Source: Acidobacteriota bacterium
GTDB taxonomy: Bacteria > Acidobacteriota > Terriglobia > 20CM-2-55-15
DNA length: 33,051 bases
Direction: 5' to 3'
Assembly: GCA_022821265.1 (NCBI GenBank)
Contig: JAJEDW010000176.1
Span: 1 to 33,051 of the forward strand
Each line of letters opens with the position of its first letter. Position 1 is the first letter of the stretch. A model generated the notes under the pieces. It did no database searches and was not told the origin of the DNA. It worked only from the letters and a program-made list of their open reading frames with translations. Below, in pieces: positions 1 to 7,525 of the stretch. The position numbers and the translations under genes were made by a program.

Positions 1-1
1 A

Positions 2-910
2 GAGCACCGCCATCCGCACCGCGACGCCGGATGCCACCTGATCCAGGATCAGCGAGCAGGTCGCGTCGGCGACCGTGTCGTCGATTTCGATCCCGCGGTT
101 GATCGGACCGGGATGCATGACGGCCACATCGGGTCTCGCGCACCGGACTCGCTTCGGCGTGAGACCGAACAGGCGAGCGTACTCCCGCGTCGAAGGGAAG
201 AAGGACTCGTTCATGCGTTCGAACTGGACTCGCAGCATCATCACGACGTCGGCGTCAGCGACCGCCTCGTCCATCGAATGGGTCACGTTGAGGCACGCGC
301 CCCCGCTTCGGGCGAGCGTTTGGATCGCAGGCGGAATCAGCGTCGGGGGGGCGCAGAGCCAGACGCGGGAACCCAACGCCGTCAGCACGTGTACGTTCGA
401 GCGGGCCACCCGGCTGTGAAGGATGTCGCCCACGATGGCGACCTTCAGTCCTTCGAACCGGCCCTTGTGTTGCCGGATCGTGAACGCGTCGGACAGGGCC
501 TGCGTCGGATGTTCGTGCGCGCCGTCGCCGGCATTGACGACCGAGGCGTTGGAGTGCCGGGCGATCCAGTGCGGCACGCCCGATGCCGAGTGCCGGATCA
601 CGATGCAGTCCGGCGACATGGCGTCGAGCGTCCGGGCCATGTCCAGCAGCGACTCCCCCTTGGAGACGCTGCTGCCCGACGCCGAAACGTTGATCACGTC
701 GGCGGAGAGCCACTTGCCCGCGACCTCGAACGAGGTCCGTGTTCGCGTGGACGATTCGAAGAACAGGTTGACGACGGTCTTCCCGCGGAGCGCGGGCACT
801 TTCTTGATGGGCCTATCGGCAATTTCGCGGAAAGCCTCGGCCGAGTCCAGGATCGCGACGATCTCTTCGGCCGACATCCCTTCGGTGCCGAGCAGGTCCT
901 CCTTCGACAT
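2..910 (-). CDS. pyrB: Aspartate carbamoyltransferase catalytic chain (3' end cut by window edge)
   Basis: Transfers a carbamoyl group from carbamoyl phosphate to L-aspartate, the committed step of cytoplasmic UMP synthesis. About 303 codons are visible before the window edge and no stop is reached, so only a short C-terminal part should be missing (family about 305-320 residues). Visible motifs are the carbamoyl-phosphate loop STRTRTSFE (residues 54-62), the SxxKGES loop with Lys84, [10 protein letters not shown], and the aspartate-binding MHPGPINRG near the C-terminus. The ATG lies 2 nt after the pyrR stop (TGACCATG), so the two are almost certainly cotranscribed and coupled. No regulatory chain gene (pyrI) is seen. 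Confidence 0.96.
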   Translation of the reverse strand, partial: MSKEDLLGTEGMSAEEIVAILDSAEAFREIADRPIKKVPALRGKTVVNLFFESSTRTRTSFEVAGKWLSADVINVSASGSSVSKGESLLDMARTLDAMSPDCIVIRHSASGVPHWIARHSNASVVNAGDGAHEHPTQALSDAFTIRQHKGRFEGLKVAIVGDILHSRVARSNVHVLTALGSRVWLCAPPTLIPPAIQTLARSGGACLNVTHSMDEAVADADVVMMLRVQFERMNESFFPSTREYARLFGLTPKRVRCARPDVAVMHPGPINRGIEIDDTVADATCSLILDQVASGVAVRMAVL

Positions 911-912
911 GG

Positions 913-1455
913 TCAGGTCGATTCGGTCTCCATCCAGCCCCCATCCTCGCCGTCGATTTCGGAGACGCGGACATGGACGATTTCATCGGCCGTGGTCTCC
1001 AGGCTTCGGCCCACGAAATCGGGTTGGATCGGCAACTCCCGCAAGCCGCGGTCGATGACCACCGCGAGCTGAATCCTTCGCGCCCGGCCGTAGTCGTTCA
1101 GGGCCTCCAGGGCCGCCCGGACCGTCCGGCCCGTGTAAAGCACGTCGTCAACGAGAACGACGTCGCGACCGTTGATGTCCCTCGGTTGGTCAGTCTTCCG
1201 AACAATCGGCTGAGAGGCCACCATGGTCAGGTCGTCACGGTAGAGGTTGATGTCCAGCGTGCCGACATCGACCCGGACGCCCCGGCTCGTCATGATCTCC
1301 GCCAGTCGCCGCGCCAACGGGACGCCCCGACGCTCGATGCCGATCAGAATAATCGGAAGGTCCGGATGGGATTCGAGGATGCGCGACGCCATCGACTGCA
1401 GAAGATCCCCCATCGCGTCGGCGTCGAACAAAAGGGCGCGGGTCTTCGATGCCAT
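913..1455 (-). CDS. pyrR: Bifunctional pyr operon regulator / uracil phosphoribosyltransferase PyrR
   Basis: A 180-residue type I phosphoribosyltransferase. In the family it binds pyr mRNA in response to UMP/PRPP and usually also makes UMP from uracil and PRPP. The PRPP-binding loop [10 protein letters not shown] is at residues 102-111, and the N-terminal [14 protein letters not shown] segment is typical of PyrR. The ATG at 1455 gives the normal family length; the frame stays open far upstream, but that part is antisense to pyrD and is not homologous. It heads a pyrR-pyrB unit. A TATAAT hexamer on the minus strand (1470-1465) lies only 9 nt before the ATG, so there is little room for the leader RNA that PyrR normally controls. 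It may act mainly as an enzyme here, or on another transcript (inference). Confidence 0.95.
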   Translation of the reverse strand: MASKTRALLFDADAMGDLLQSMASRILESHPDLPIILIGIERRGVPLARRLAEIMTSRGVRVDVGTLDINLYRDDLTMVASQPIVRKTDQPRDINGRDVVLVDDVLYTGRTVRAALEALNDYGRARRIQLAVVIDRGLRELPIQPDFVGRSLETTADEIVHVRVSEIDGEDGGWMETEST

Positions 1456-1464
1456 CGGCTTCCG

Positions 1465-1474
1465 ATTATATGAT
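1465..1474. promoter_or_regulatory. Interleaved divergent -10 elements of pyrR and pyrD
   Basis: The minus strand reads TATAAT at 1470-1465 and the plus strand reads TATGAT at 1469-1474, so the two -10 boxes share two bases within the 33-bp gap between divergent start codons. No convincing -35 box is seen on either side. Transcripts would start about 0-3 nt before the pyrR ATG and about 6-8 nt before the pyrD ATG. Only one polymerase could occupy this site at a time. Confidence 0.5.
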
Positions 1475-1488
1475 AGGTTCCAACCGAT

Positions 1489-2460
1489 ATGGGGAGCGTT
1501 CCAGGTTCGGCGGACGGCCTGCTCCGCTCCGGCGGTTCCGGACGCGCCCCGGATCTCTCGGTCGAAATCGCCGGTGTCGTGTTCCCGAACCCGGTCTTCC
1601 TGGCCAGCGGCACGGCCGGCTACGGCGAAGAGCTCGACGGGCTGATCGACCTGGGGCGCGTGGGCGGCATCGCCGTCAAGGGAACGTCCCCGGAACCCAT
1701 CGAAGGCCATCCCCCTCCGCGTCTGTTTCCGACACCCTCGGGAATGTTGAACGCCATCGGCCTGCAGAACGTGGGCGTGGACCGCTTCGTTTCCGAGAAG
1801 ATGCCCTTCCTGCGGGCGGCGGGCTGCCCGGTCATCGTGAACGTGTTCGGATCGACGATCGAGGACTACGCCACCGTCATACGCAAGCTGAACGACTGCG
1901 ACGGCATCGCCGCCTATGAACTGAACGTCTCGTGCCCGAACACGGAGGAAGGCGGCATGGCCTTCGGCTCGAGCGCCGCGTCCATCCGCAACCTCGTCGG
2001 ACAGGCGCGCACCGCCTCGGCACGGCCCCTGTGGGTCAAGCTCTCGCCCAACGTGACCGACATCGGGGAGATGGCGCGCGCCGCCGAGGACGTCGGCGCC
2101 GACGCGCTGACAGTCGCCAACACGTACCTGGCGATGGCGATCGATCCGGAAACCTACGAGCCGCGCATCCGGAACGTCACGGCGGGGCTGTCCGGGCCCG
2201 CGATTCGCCCCATCACGCTTCGGCTCGTCTACCAGTGCCGCCAAGCCGTGAGTATTCCGATCATCGGTCTGGGCGGCATCGAGCGCGGCGCGGACGCCGT
2301 GGAGTATCTTCTCGGCGGCGCCTCGGCGGTCCAAGTGGGAACGGCCAGCTTCAAGGATCCCCGCGCCTCGATCCGCGTGATCGAGGAGCTTGCGGATTTC
2401 CTCTCCAGGAAGCGTCTGGGTTCGGTAGCGGATCTGGTCGGCCGGGTGAAGACGCCGTAG
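1489..2460 (+). CDS. pyrD: Dihydroorotate dehydrogenase, class 1B catalytic subunit
   Basis: Oxidises dihydroorotate to orotate with FMN, the fourth step of pyrimidine synthesis. The 323-residue protein has the class 1 signature NVSCPN with the catalytic base Cys149, the FMN-binding GLGGI and VQVGTA segments near the C-terminus, and the N-terminal FPNPVFLASGTAGYG. Class 1B enzymes normally pair with PyrK, which is not in this window. The first 22 or so residues are low-complexity and lie upstream of the usual N-terminus (around DLSVEIAG), so the true start may be later, although no better ATG is visible. Divergent from pyrR; its 3' end faces the thiE-like gene across 41 bp. Confidence 0.95.
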   Translation: MGSVPGSADGLLRSGGSGRAPDLSVEIAGVVFPNPVFLASGTAGYGEELDGLIDLGRVGGIAVKGTSPEPIEGHPPPRLFPTPSGMLNAIGLQNVGVDRFVSEKMPFLRAAGCPVIVNVFGSTIEDYATVIRKLNDCDGIAAYELNVSCPNTEEGGMAFGSSAASIRNLVGQARTASARPLWVKLSPNVTDIGEMARAAEDVGADALTVANTYLAMAIDPETYEPRIRNVTAGLSGPAIRPITLRLVYQCRQAVSIPIIGLGGIERGADAVEYLLGGASAVQVGTASFKDPRASIRVIEELADFLSRKRLGSVADLVGRVKTP

Positions 2461-2501
2461 TCCGGGGCGCGCCCATCATCGCGACGTCTCACGCCGACGC
2501 G

Positions 2502-3038
2502 TCACCCGGCGCCCTGAAACAGCCGGATTCCGGCAATCCCGGCCGCCCCGGCGTCGGCGACCCGCGCCGCGTTCTCCATCGTGACGCCGCCGATGGCGTA
2601 GACCGGCGTCCGGACGGCGCGGACGGCCTCTCTGAGCCTGTCGACGCCCACCGCGGTCTTGCCGGGAGTATCGAACACGGGGCCGAACACGATGAAGTCG
2701 GCCCCCCCGGCCTCGGCGCGCCGGACTTCATCGAGCGTATGCGTCGAAACGCCGACGCGTCCGACCATGCCGCGGACCGCCGCGGCGGGCAGGCCGTCCG
2801 CCGGCAGATGGACACCGTCGGCGCCGGCCGCCAACGCCACATCCAACCGGTCGTTGACGAGCACCTGGGTCGGCGAGCCGCGGGCCAGGCGCACGACCTG
2901 GCGGACCAGCTCCAGGAGTCGCCGCGCGTCCAGGTCCTTTTCCCGCACCTGAACCATGTCCACGCCGTCGGCCAGCGCGCGGCGGGCGCACGCGATCACG
3001 TCTCCGCGCGTGCGGTCCGTAACGTAGCAGCGCCGCAA
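2502..3038 (-). CDS. ThiE/TenI-family thiamine phosphate synthase-like protein
   Basis: A 178-residue TIM-barrel protein of the ThiE/TenI family. ThiE joins HMP-PP and thiazole phosphate to make thiamine phosphate. Motifs seen: CYVTDR at the N-terminus, VQVREKD, LVNDRLDVALAAGADGVHLP, GPVFDTPGK and the phosphate-binding IGGV near the end. It is shorter than typical ThiE (about 210 residues), so TenI-like or partial function is possible. The start is a TTG at 3038, 7 nt after the stop of the preceding small membrane gene; no in-frame ATG precedes it. It is the last gene downstream of the rpsP-rplS operon. thiL lies elsewhere in the window (12320-13255). Confidence 0.85.
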   Translation of the reverse strand: MRRCYVTDRTRGDVIACARRALADGVDMVQVREKDLDARRLLELVRQVVRLARGSPTQVLVNDRLDVALAAGADGVHLPADGLPAAAVRGMVGRVGVSTHTLDEVRRAEAGGADFIVFGPVFDTPGKTAVGVDRLREAVRAVRTPVYAIGGVTMENAARVADAGAAGIAGIRLFQGAG

Positions 3039-3045
3039 CGCGGCC

Positions 3046-3285
3046 TCACGCCCGGCGCGGCCGGAAGAAGCGACGCGCCGCGGAAACGCCGATCAGCAAG
3101 TTCAGACAGCCCAGGGCGGCGACGCCGCCGCGGATGAACGGATGCAGCAAGTACCCCCGCAATTCGGGGAGGTAGGCGAATAAGAGGTTGTTTTCCCAGA
3201 GCTCGGTCCAGGGAACGATGACCAGAAATGCCGCCAACTCGAAGCAGAACAGGATGGCCACGATCTCGATGGCTCGATTCGTCAA
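3046..3285 (-). CDS. Small two-helix membrane protein of unknown function
   Basis: A 79-residue protein with two hydrophobic stretches (about residues 6-25 and 50-68) linked by a short loop rich in aromatic residues, and an Arg-rich C-terminus (RRFFRPRRA). I do not recognise the family. It sits between rplS and the thiE-like gene, with the thiE TTG 7 nt after its stop, so it is probably in the same transcript. Codon usage looks like that of its neighbours. Likely an inner-membrane protein; no function is assigned. Confidence 0.65.
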   Translation of the reverse strand: MTNRAIEIVAILFCFELAAFLVIVPWTELWENNLLFAYLPELRGYLLHPFIRGGVAALGCLNLLIGVSAARRFFRPRRA

Positions 3286-3298
3286 GACGGAAGAGGAG

Positions 3299-3314
3299 CC
3301 GGCCGCGCGGCCGG
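3299..3314 (-). terminator. GC-rich palindrome after rplS, possible terminator
   Basis: CCGGCCGCGCGGCCGG is a perfect 16-bp palindrome starting 5 nt after the rplS stop. On the transcribed strand it is followed by a pyrimidine-rich CTCCTCTTCCGTCTT tract. It may terminate or attenuate the ribosomal operon before the small membrane gene. The U-run is broken, so efficiency is uncertain. Confidence 0.4.
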
Positions 3315-3318
3315 TCGG

Positions 3319-3663
3319 CTATCGCTTGAGTTCCTTGATCCGAGCCGCCTTCCCACGGAGAGCCCGCACGTAGTAGAGCTTCCCGCGCCGGACCCGGCCG
3401 CGCCGGACCAGCTCGATACGGTCGATCACCTTCGAATGGAGGGGAAACACGCGCTCGACGCCGTGCCCGAACGAGATCTTCCGAACCGTGAACGTTTCCC
3501 GGACGCCCCCGTGCTTCCTGGCGATGCAGACGCCCTCGAAGACCTGGATGCGCTGTTTGTCGCCTTCCCGGATCTTGACGTGGACCTTGACTGTATCCCC
3601 CGGCTTGAATTCGGGATGGTCGTCCCGTACCTGTTCCCGTTCGATCGCGTCGATGACGTTCAT
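3319..3663 (-). CDS. rplS: 50S ribosomal protein L19
   Basis: Ribosomal protein at the 30S-50S interface, 114 residues, the usual family length. Clear motifs are [29 protein letters not shown] and the C-terminal [25 protein letters not shown]. The ATG at 3663 overlaps the trmD stop as ATGA, indicating translational coupling. The frame is open further upstream, but the extension is trmD read out of frame. The order trmD-rplS is the common bacterial arrangement. Confidence 0.97.
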   Translation of the reverse strand: MNVIDAIEREQVRDDHPEFKPGDTVKVHVKIREGDKQRIQVFEGVCIARKHGGVRETFTVRKISFGHGVERVFPLHSKVIDRIELVRRGRVRRGKLYYVRALRGKAARIKELKR

Positions 3664-4409
3664 GGCTTCCTCATTTCTTCGAGCATCCGGAGGTCCGCTT
3701 CCTCGAGGACATCCGGATCGATCAGATCCGGTCGATTCCGAATCGTTTTCTTCAGCGACTCCCTTCGCCGCCATGCCGAGATGGCCGCGTGGTCACCGGA
3801 CAGCAACACGTGCGGCACCTGGTAGCCGCGGAATTCGGCGGGCCGCGTGTAATGCGGGTGTTCCACCCTCGGCGCCGCCTGCGACGGATCCGAAAAGGAA
3901 TCCCTCAAGACCGACTGTTCCTTGCCGACAGCCCCGGGCACGTACCGCGTCACCGCGTCGACGACGACCGCGGCCGCGACCTCGCCGCCCGAAACGATGA
4001 AGTCACCGATCGACAATTCCACGGTCGCCAGATGATCGACCACGCGTTCGTCGATGCCCTCGTACCGTCCGCAGACCAGGATCACCTGATCCGCCCTCGC
4101 CAGCCTCAGCGCTTCGCCCTGGTCGAAGACCCGTCCGGCAGCGCTCAGGACGACGACTTCCGAAACTCTCGGCGCGGCTTCGCGAATCGCCTCGACGGCC
4201 TCGAACAACGGCTCGGGCTTCAGCACCATGCCCTCGCCCCCGCCGAACGGCCGGTCGTCGACGACCCGGTGGCGGTCACGCGCGTAGCCACGCAGATCGT
4301 GAACCCGCGTCCGGATCAGACTCCGTTGCCGGGCCCTCCAGACGATCCCGTGATCCAGCGGGCCCCGGAAGAACTCCGGAAAGATCGTGATGACGTCAAA
4401 GCCGAGCAA
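3660..4409 (-). CDS. trmD: tRNA (guanine37-N1)-methyltransferase
   Basis: SPOUT-family methyltransferase that makes m1G37 in tRNAs for Leu, Pro and Arg and so prevents +1 frameshifting. About 249 residues. Motifs seen: [11 protein letters not shown] at the N-terminus, [12 protein letters not shown], the trefoil-knot segment [13 protein letters not shown] and the [11 protein letters not shown] stretch. I chose the TTG at 4409 (reading LGFDVITIF after it) because it gives the family N-terminus and leaves 23 nt after the rimM stop; no ATG is available nearby. It overlaps rplS by ATGA. Confidence 0.94.
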   Translation of the reverse strand: MLGFDVITIFPEFFRGPLDHGIVWRARQRSLIRTRVHDLRGYARDRHRVVDDRPFGGGEGMVLKPEPLFEAVEAIREAAPRVSEVVVLSAAGRVFDQGEALRLARADQVILVCGRYEGIDERVVDHLATVELSIGDFIVSGGEVAAAVVVDAVTRYVPGAVGKEQSVLRDSFSDPSQAAPRVEHPHYTRPAEFRGYQVPHVLLSGDHAAISAWRRRESLKKTIRNRPDLIDPDVLEEADLRMLEEMRKP

Positions 4410-4432
4410 TCGTCGTGACCCCGGCGCGGCCG

Positions 4433-4960
4433 TTAGCCGTTCAGATCGATCAAACCTTCCGGAAGCTCCATGTCGATCCGCTTCCCGCGGATGTCGACGG
4501 ACTTCAAATATGCCTTCGCGAACGGGATCAGCACCTCCCTGCCGTCCTGCTCGACTTCCAGGAGCGCAGAACCTCCGTAGTCGAGGAGCCGCCGAAGCGA
4601 CCCCACACTGCGCCCGCCCGAATACACCGCGCAACCTTCCAGATCGAAGCTGAAGTAGGCGCCTTCCTCCGCATCCGGAAGATCGGTCTTCGGGATCGAA
4701 ACGCTCGCCCCGATCCAAGCCTCGGCGTCGGGGATCGACCGGAGCGACTCCAACTGCAGCACCCAACGGCCGTGTTGCCGACGGCAATCCTCGATCCGCG
4801 TCTCCGCCGTTTTCTCCCCGAGGCTCAGGATCACACGCCGCCCGGGGGCGAACAAGCGGTCGTCATCGAAGTCGATCCGTATCCGAACCGCTCCCCGACG
4901 CCCCTGCGTTCGAGTGATGCCGGCAATGGGAAGCAGGGGTTCCTGGACTGGCCCCGTCAC
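4433..4960 (-). CDS. rimM: 16S rRNA processing protein RimM
   Basis: Ribosome maturation factor for the 30S head, binding S19. It has 175 residues in two parts: an N-terminal RimM barrel (IAGITRTQGRRGAVRIR, residues about 12-28) and a PRC-barrel half with EGAYFSFDLEGC, LEVEQDGREVLIPF and the closing LPEGLIDL. The GTG start at 4960 directly follows the khpA TAG (TAGGTG), so translation is probably coupled. Third gene of the rpsP operon. Confidence 0.93.
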   Translation of the reverse strand: MTGPVQEPLLPIAGITRTQGRRGAVRIRIDFDDDRLFAPGRRVILSLGEKTAETRIEDCRRQHGRWVLQLESLRSIPDAEAWIGASVSIPKTDLPDAEEGAYFSFDLEGCAVYSGGRSVGSLRRLLDYGGSALLEVEQDGREVLIPFAKAYLKSVDIRGKRIDMELPEGLIDLNG

Positions 4961-5191
4961 CTACTCCAGGATTTCCAGCGTGAACCGCTTCTTCAGCTTC
5001 ATCCCGGCAGCGCTCAGGATGGTTCTAATGGATCGCGCCGTCCGGCCCTGTTTCCCGATGACCTTGCCGAGATCGGCTTGCGCGACACGCAATTCCAGCA
5101 CGGTGGTCTGCTCGCCTTCGATCGCTCGAACGGAGACTTCATCGGCATTGTCCACAAGCGCTTTCGCAATATCCTCGATGAGCTCTCTCAT
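4961..5191 (-). CDS. khpA: KH-domain RNA-binding protein KhpA
   Basis: A 76-residue single KH-domain protein. In other bacteria KhpA works with KhpB/Jag as an RNA chaperone linked to cell elongation and division. The GxxG loop appears as [14 protein letters not shown] after LGKVI, and the C-terminus is [11 protein letters not shown]. Length and position between rpsP and rimM match the conserved neighbourhood. An AGGGGGTGG stretch just before the ATG is a plausible ribosome binding site. Confidence 0.93.
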   Translation of the reverse strand: MRELIEDIAKALVDNADEVSVRAIEGEQTTVLELRVAQADLGKVIGKQGRTARSIRTILSAAGMKLKKRFTLEILE

Positions 5192-5259
5192 GCCACCCCC
5201 TGGACAACGTCAACCCATGACATAGCACAGCGGCCGAGCCCGAACAGGACATTCCGCTC

Positions 5260-5275
5260 CGCGGCGGCAGCCGCG
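5260..5275 (-). other. Inverted repeat in the rpsP-khpA gap
   Basis: CGCGGC-GGCA-GCCGCG forms a 6-bp GC stem with a 4-nt loop in the 97-nt gap between rpsP and khpA. It may be an attenuation or RNA-processing site setting the ratio of S16 to the downstream products. No U-tract follows. Confidence 0.3.
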
Positions 5276-5288
5276 AAGGGCCGGTGTC

Positions 5289-5528
5289 CTACACGATCGC
5301 CTTCCTGCGCAGAATGCTCCGCACGGTTTCGGAAGGCTGTGCGCCCTTCGACAACCAGTAGCGGGCCCGATCGTCCTTCAACTCGATCCGGGCCGGGTCT
5401 GACAACGGGTCGTAGTGGCCGACGATTTCGAGAAATCGGCCATTCTGCGCCCGGCGCTTGTCCATGACGACGATCCGGTAGAACGGGCGCTTCTTCGACC
5501 CGATCCGGGTCAGACGCATCGCTACCAA
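5289..5528 (-). CDS. rpsP: 30S ribosomal protein S16
   Basis: Ribosomal protein of the 30S body, about 79 residues, with the signature RLTRIGSKKRPFYRIVVMD, GRFLEIVGHYDPL and the C-terminal WLSKGAQPSETVRSILRR. I prefer the TTG at 5528, which gives MVAMRLTRIGSKKRPFYR, colinear with the common MVTIRLARHGAKKRPFY type N-terminus and 5 nt after a GGAGGAG ribosome binding site. The ATG at 5519 would leave 14 nt. First gene of the ribosomal operon. Confidence 0.95.
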   Translation of the reverse strand: MVAMRLTRIGSKKRPFYRIVVMDKRRAQNGRFLEIVGHYDPLSDPARIELKDDRARYWLSKGAQPSETVRSILRRKAIV

Positions 5529-5628
5529 AGTTTCTCCTCCGAAATTCGAAAGCCAAAAAAGAAGCCACCACCGACCCGTACACACGTCCCCGTCAACGGA
5601 CGGCGAGGCCTACGCTCTTGTTCGTTAC

Positions 5629-5658
5629 AGTGTAGATTTTACTGGGAATAACGGTCAA
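5629..5658 (-). promoter_or_regulatory. Sigma-70 promoter of the rpsP operon
   Basis: The minus strand has TTGACC (5658-5653), an 18-bp spacer and TACACT (5634-5629). Predicted transcription start is around 5622, giving a leader of roughly 95 nt before rpsP. Confidence 0.7.
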
Positions 5659-5678
5659 CCTGCAATCGGCTCCGGGCA

Positions 5679-5699
5679 GGTTCGGGCCCGAGCCGAACC
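5679..5699 (-). terminator. Hairpin after ypdA, possible terminator of the long operon
   Basis: GGTTCGG and CCGAACC form a perfect 7-bp stem around a 7-nt loop, starting 10 nt after the ypdA stop and before the rpsP promoter. No U-tract follows on the minus strand, so it may be Rho-assisted or only protect the 3' end. Confidence 0.4.
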
Positions 5700-5709
5700 G
5701 CCGCGTGCT

Positions 5710-6678
5710 TCACCCGGCCCCTGGAATCCTGTCGGCGATCGCGCGCATCACGGCCTCGCCGTGGAATCGCCCGTTCTCGATGAATATCTCCTTGTGGCGG
5801 CGTCCGGCGACGACCGATCCGGCCAGGAACACTCCCGAAACGTTCGTCTCGAAGGTGTCCGGGTCGTAGGCGGGAAGCAGTATTTCGGGGTCGTATTCGA
5901 CGCCAAGCTGGTCGAAGAACGTGGTGTCGGGGTGGTATCCGGTCAGGGCGAACACGTGTTCGGCCGGCAACTCGAATGTCGTCGATCCCTGGCGCGCCCG
6001 GACGCGCCCGGGAAGAATCTCCTCCACGACCGTGTCGAGAAACGCGCGCACCTCCTTGCGCTCGATCCGGTTCTCGATATCGGGCTTCACCCAGTATTTC
6101 AAAGATTTTCCCAGCTCCGGCCGACGGTGAAGCAGCGTCACGCGGGCGCCGGCGCGGAAGAGATCCAAGGCCGCCTCGGCGGCCGAGTTCTGACCGCCGA
6201 TCACCACGACGTCCCGATCGAAGAAGCCGTGCGCCTCGGTGTAGTAGTGCGAAACGTGGGGCAGGTCTTCGCCGGGAATTCCCAGCATGTTGGGATTGTC
6301 GTAATAGCCGGTGGCGATCACCACGTTACGCGTTTCGTAGGTGTCGGCGGCCGTGACGACGCCGAAGCCGCCGTTCTTCCGCGCGATCCGCCGGACTTCC
6401 TCGTATTGCCGAACGTTCAGCGTTTGCGTCTGCACGGCCCGGCGGTAATACTTGAGCGCCTCGAGCCGGGTGGGTTTTTCCCCGGCGCACACCATCGGCA
6501 GATCCCCGATTTCCAGAAGCTCCGGCGTCGTGAAGAACACCATGTGCGTCGGGAAGTGGAAGATGGAATTGACCACGCACCCCCGATCGAGCACCACGCA
6601 GCCGAGACCGAGCTTGCGGGCATGGAGCGCGCAGGCCAGACCCGTCGGTCCGGCGCCGATCACGACGGCGTCAAGCAT
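5710..6678 (-). CDS. ypdA: YpdA-family FAD/NAD(P)-binding reductase (bacillithiol-disulfide reductase-like)
   Basis: A 322-residue two-dinucleotide-fold flavoprotein of the YpdA/Bdr family, which in Firmicutes reduces bacillithiol disulfide with NADPH. Evidence: FAD motif GAGPTGLACALHA (residues 8-20), the YpdA-typical NSIFHFPTHMVFFTTPELLEIGD-like region, IATGYYDNPN, the NADPH motif VVIGGQNSAAEAALDL, ALTGYHPDT and IFIENGRFHG. The ATG at 6678 overlaps the dapF end by 8 nt. Odd point: the Cys of the Firmicutes GGGPCG motif (Cys14 in S. aureus) is Thr12 here; a Cys occurs four residues later. The substrate is therefore uncertain. Last gene of the long minus-strand run. Confidence 0.88.
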   Translation of the reverse strand: MLDAVVIGAGPTGLACALHARKLGLGCVVLDRGCVVNSIFHFPTHMVFFTTPELLEIGDLPMVCAGEKPTRLEALKYYRRAVQTQTLNVRQYEEVRRIARKNGGFGVVTAADTYETRNVVIATGYYDNPNMLGIPGEDLPHVSHYYTEAHGFFDRDVVVIGGQNSAAEAALDLFRAGARVTLLHRRPELGKSLKYWVKPDIENRIERKEVRAFLDTVVEEILPGRVRARQGSTTFELPAEHVFALTGYHPDTTFFDQLGVEYDPEILLPAYDPDTFETNVSGVFLAGSVVAGRRHKEIFIENGRFHGEAVMRAIADRIPGAG

Positions 6679-7525
6679 CGTGATACCCGCCCTCGGCCAC
6701 CACCTCGGCGGTGGAAACCAGACGCAGGCGGTCGTCATCGTTCCGCCACTCGACTTCCAAAACGCCGTTCTCGGTGTGCACCGTCACACGCCGTCCCGTT
6801 CGACCATTCAGCACGGACGCGACGACGGCGCCGCACGAACCCGTGCCGGAAGCCGGCGTCGGTCCGGCTCCGCGTTCCCAGAACGCGACGTCGATCGCGT
6901 CGCGCCCGCGCACGTGCACGAACTCGACATTGGTCTTGTTGGGAAACGCCGGGTGACGCTCCAACAGCGGGCCCAGCGCGTGGACCTCGCCGGCGTCGAT
7001 CGCGTCCACGAACAACGTGCAGTGCGGGTTGCCCGTCGCGCAGGCCGAAATCCGCACCGTCCGCCCGTCCACTTGCAACGGATAGTCGACCACCTTCTCC
7101 GCCGCGGATACGGCCCGGAACGGGATCTTCTCCGGAACCAGCTCCGGACGGCCCATGTCGGCCGCGTAGCGGTCGCCTTCGCGCCGCAGGGTATAGACCC
7201 CCGACGCTGTCCGAAGCCGGACCGCATCACCGGACGCGGCGCCGTTGCCGAACAGGTAGGCCGCCAGGCAGCGGAGTCCGTTGCCCGAACACTCGGCCTC
7301 GCTGCCGTCGCTGTTGATGATGCGGAGCCGGACCGCATCCGAGCCCGCGTGCCAGACGATCAGGCCGTCACCGCCGACCCCGGACCGCCGGTCGCAGATT
7401 TTCCGGCCGAGCGCGGCGTAGTCGCGGCCGGGGACATGGCTCTCCTCGACGAGGACGAAGTCGTTGCCCAGAGCCTGGGTCTTGACGAAAGGAACCATCC
7501 GGATCATCCGCTTCGGTCGATTCAC
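6671..7525 (-). CDS. dapF: Diaminopimelate epimerase
   Basis: Interconverts LL- and meso-diaminopimelate for lysine and peptidoglycan synthesis, without cofactor, using two cysteines. Both are present: Cys79 in SEAECSGNGLRC and Cys231 in SGTGSCG (numbered from the GTG at 7525). Other signatures are FVKTQALGNDFVL, SGVGGDG and TGNPHC. With the GTG at 7525 it has 284 residues and overlaps the PfkB kinase stop as GTGA. ATGs at 7507 and 7498 (MVPFVKTQALGNDF) are equally good alternatives giving nearer the usual 275 residues. Its 3' end overlaps ypdA by 8 nt. Confidence 0.95.
   Translation of the reverse strand: MNRPKRMIRMVPFVKTQALGNDFVLVEESHVPGRDYAALGRKICDRRSGVGGDGLIVWHAGSDAVRLRIINSDGSEAECSGNGLRCLAAYLFGNGAASGDAVRLRTASGVYTLRREGDRYAADMGRPELVPEKIPFRAVSAAEKVVDYPLQVDGRTVRISACATGNPHCTLFVDAIDAGEVHALGPLLERHPAFPNKTNVEFVHVRGRDAIDVAFWERGAGPTPASGTGSCGAVVASVLNGRTGRRVTVHTENGVLEVEWRNDDDRLRLVSTAEVVAEGGYHDA

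Noticed and set aside
1456-2334. Long minus-strand open frame upstream of pyrR that would give a 473-residue protein
   Set aside because: It is antisense to pyrD, has no family resemblance, and PyrR has its normal length from the ATG at 1455.
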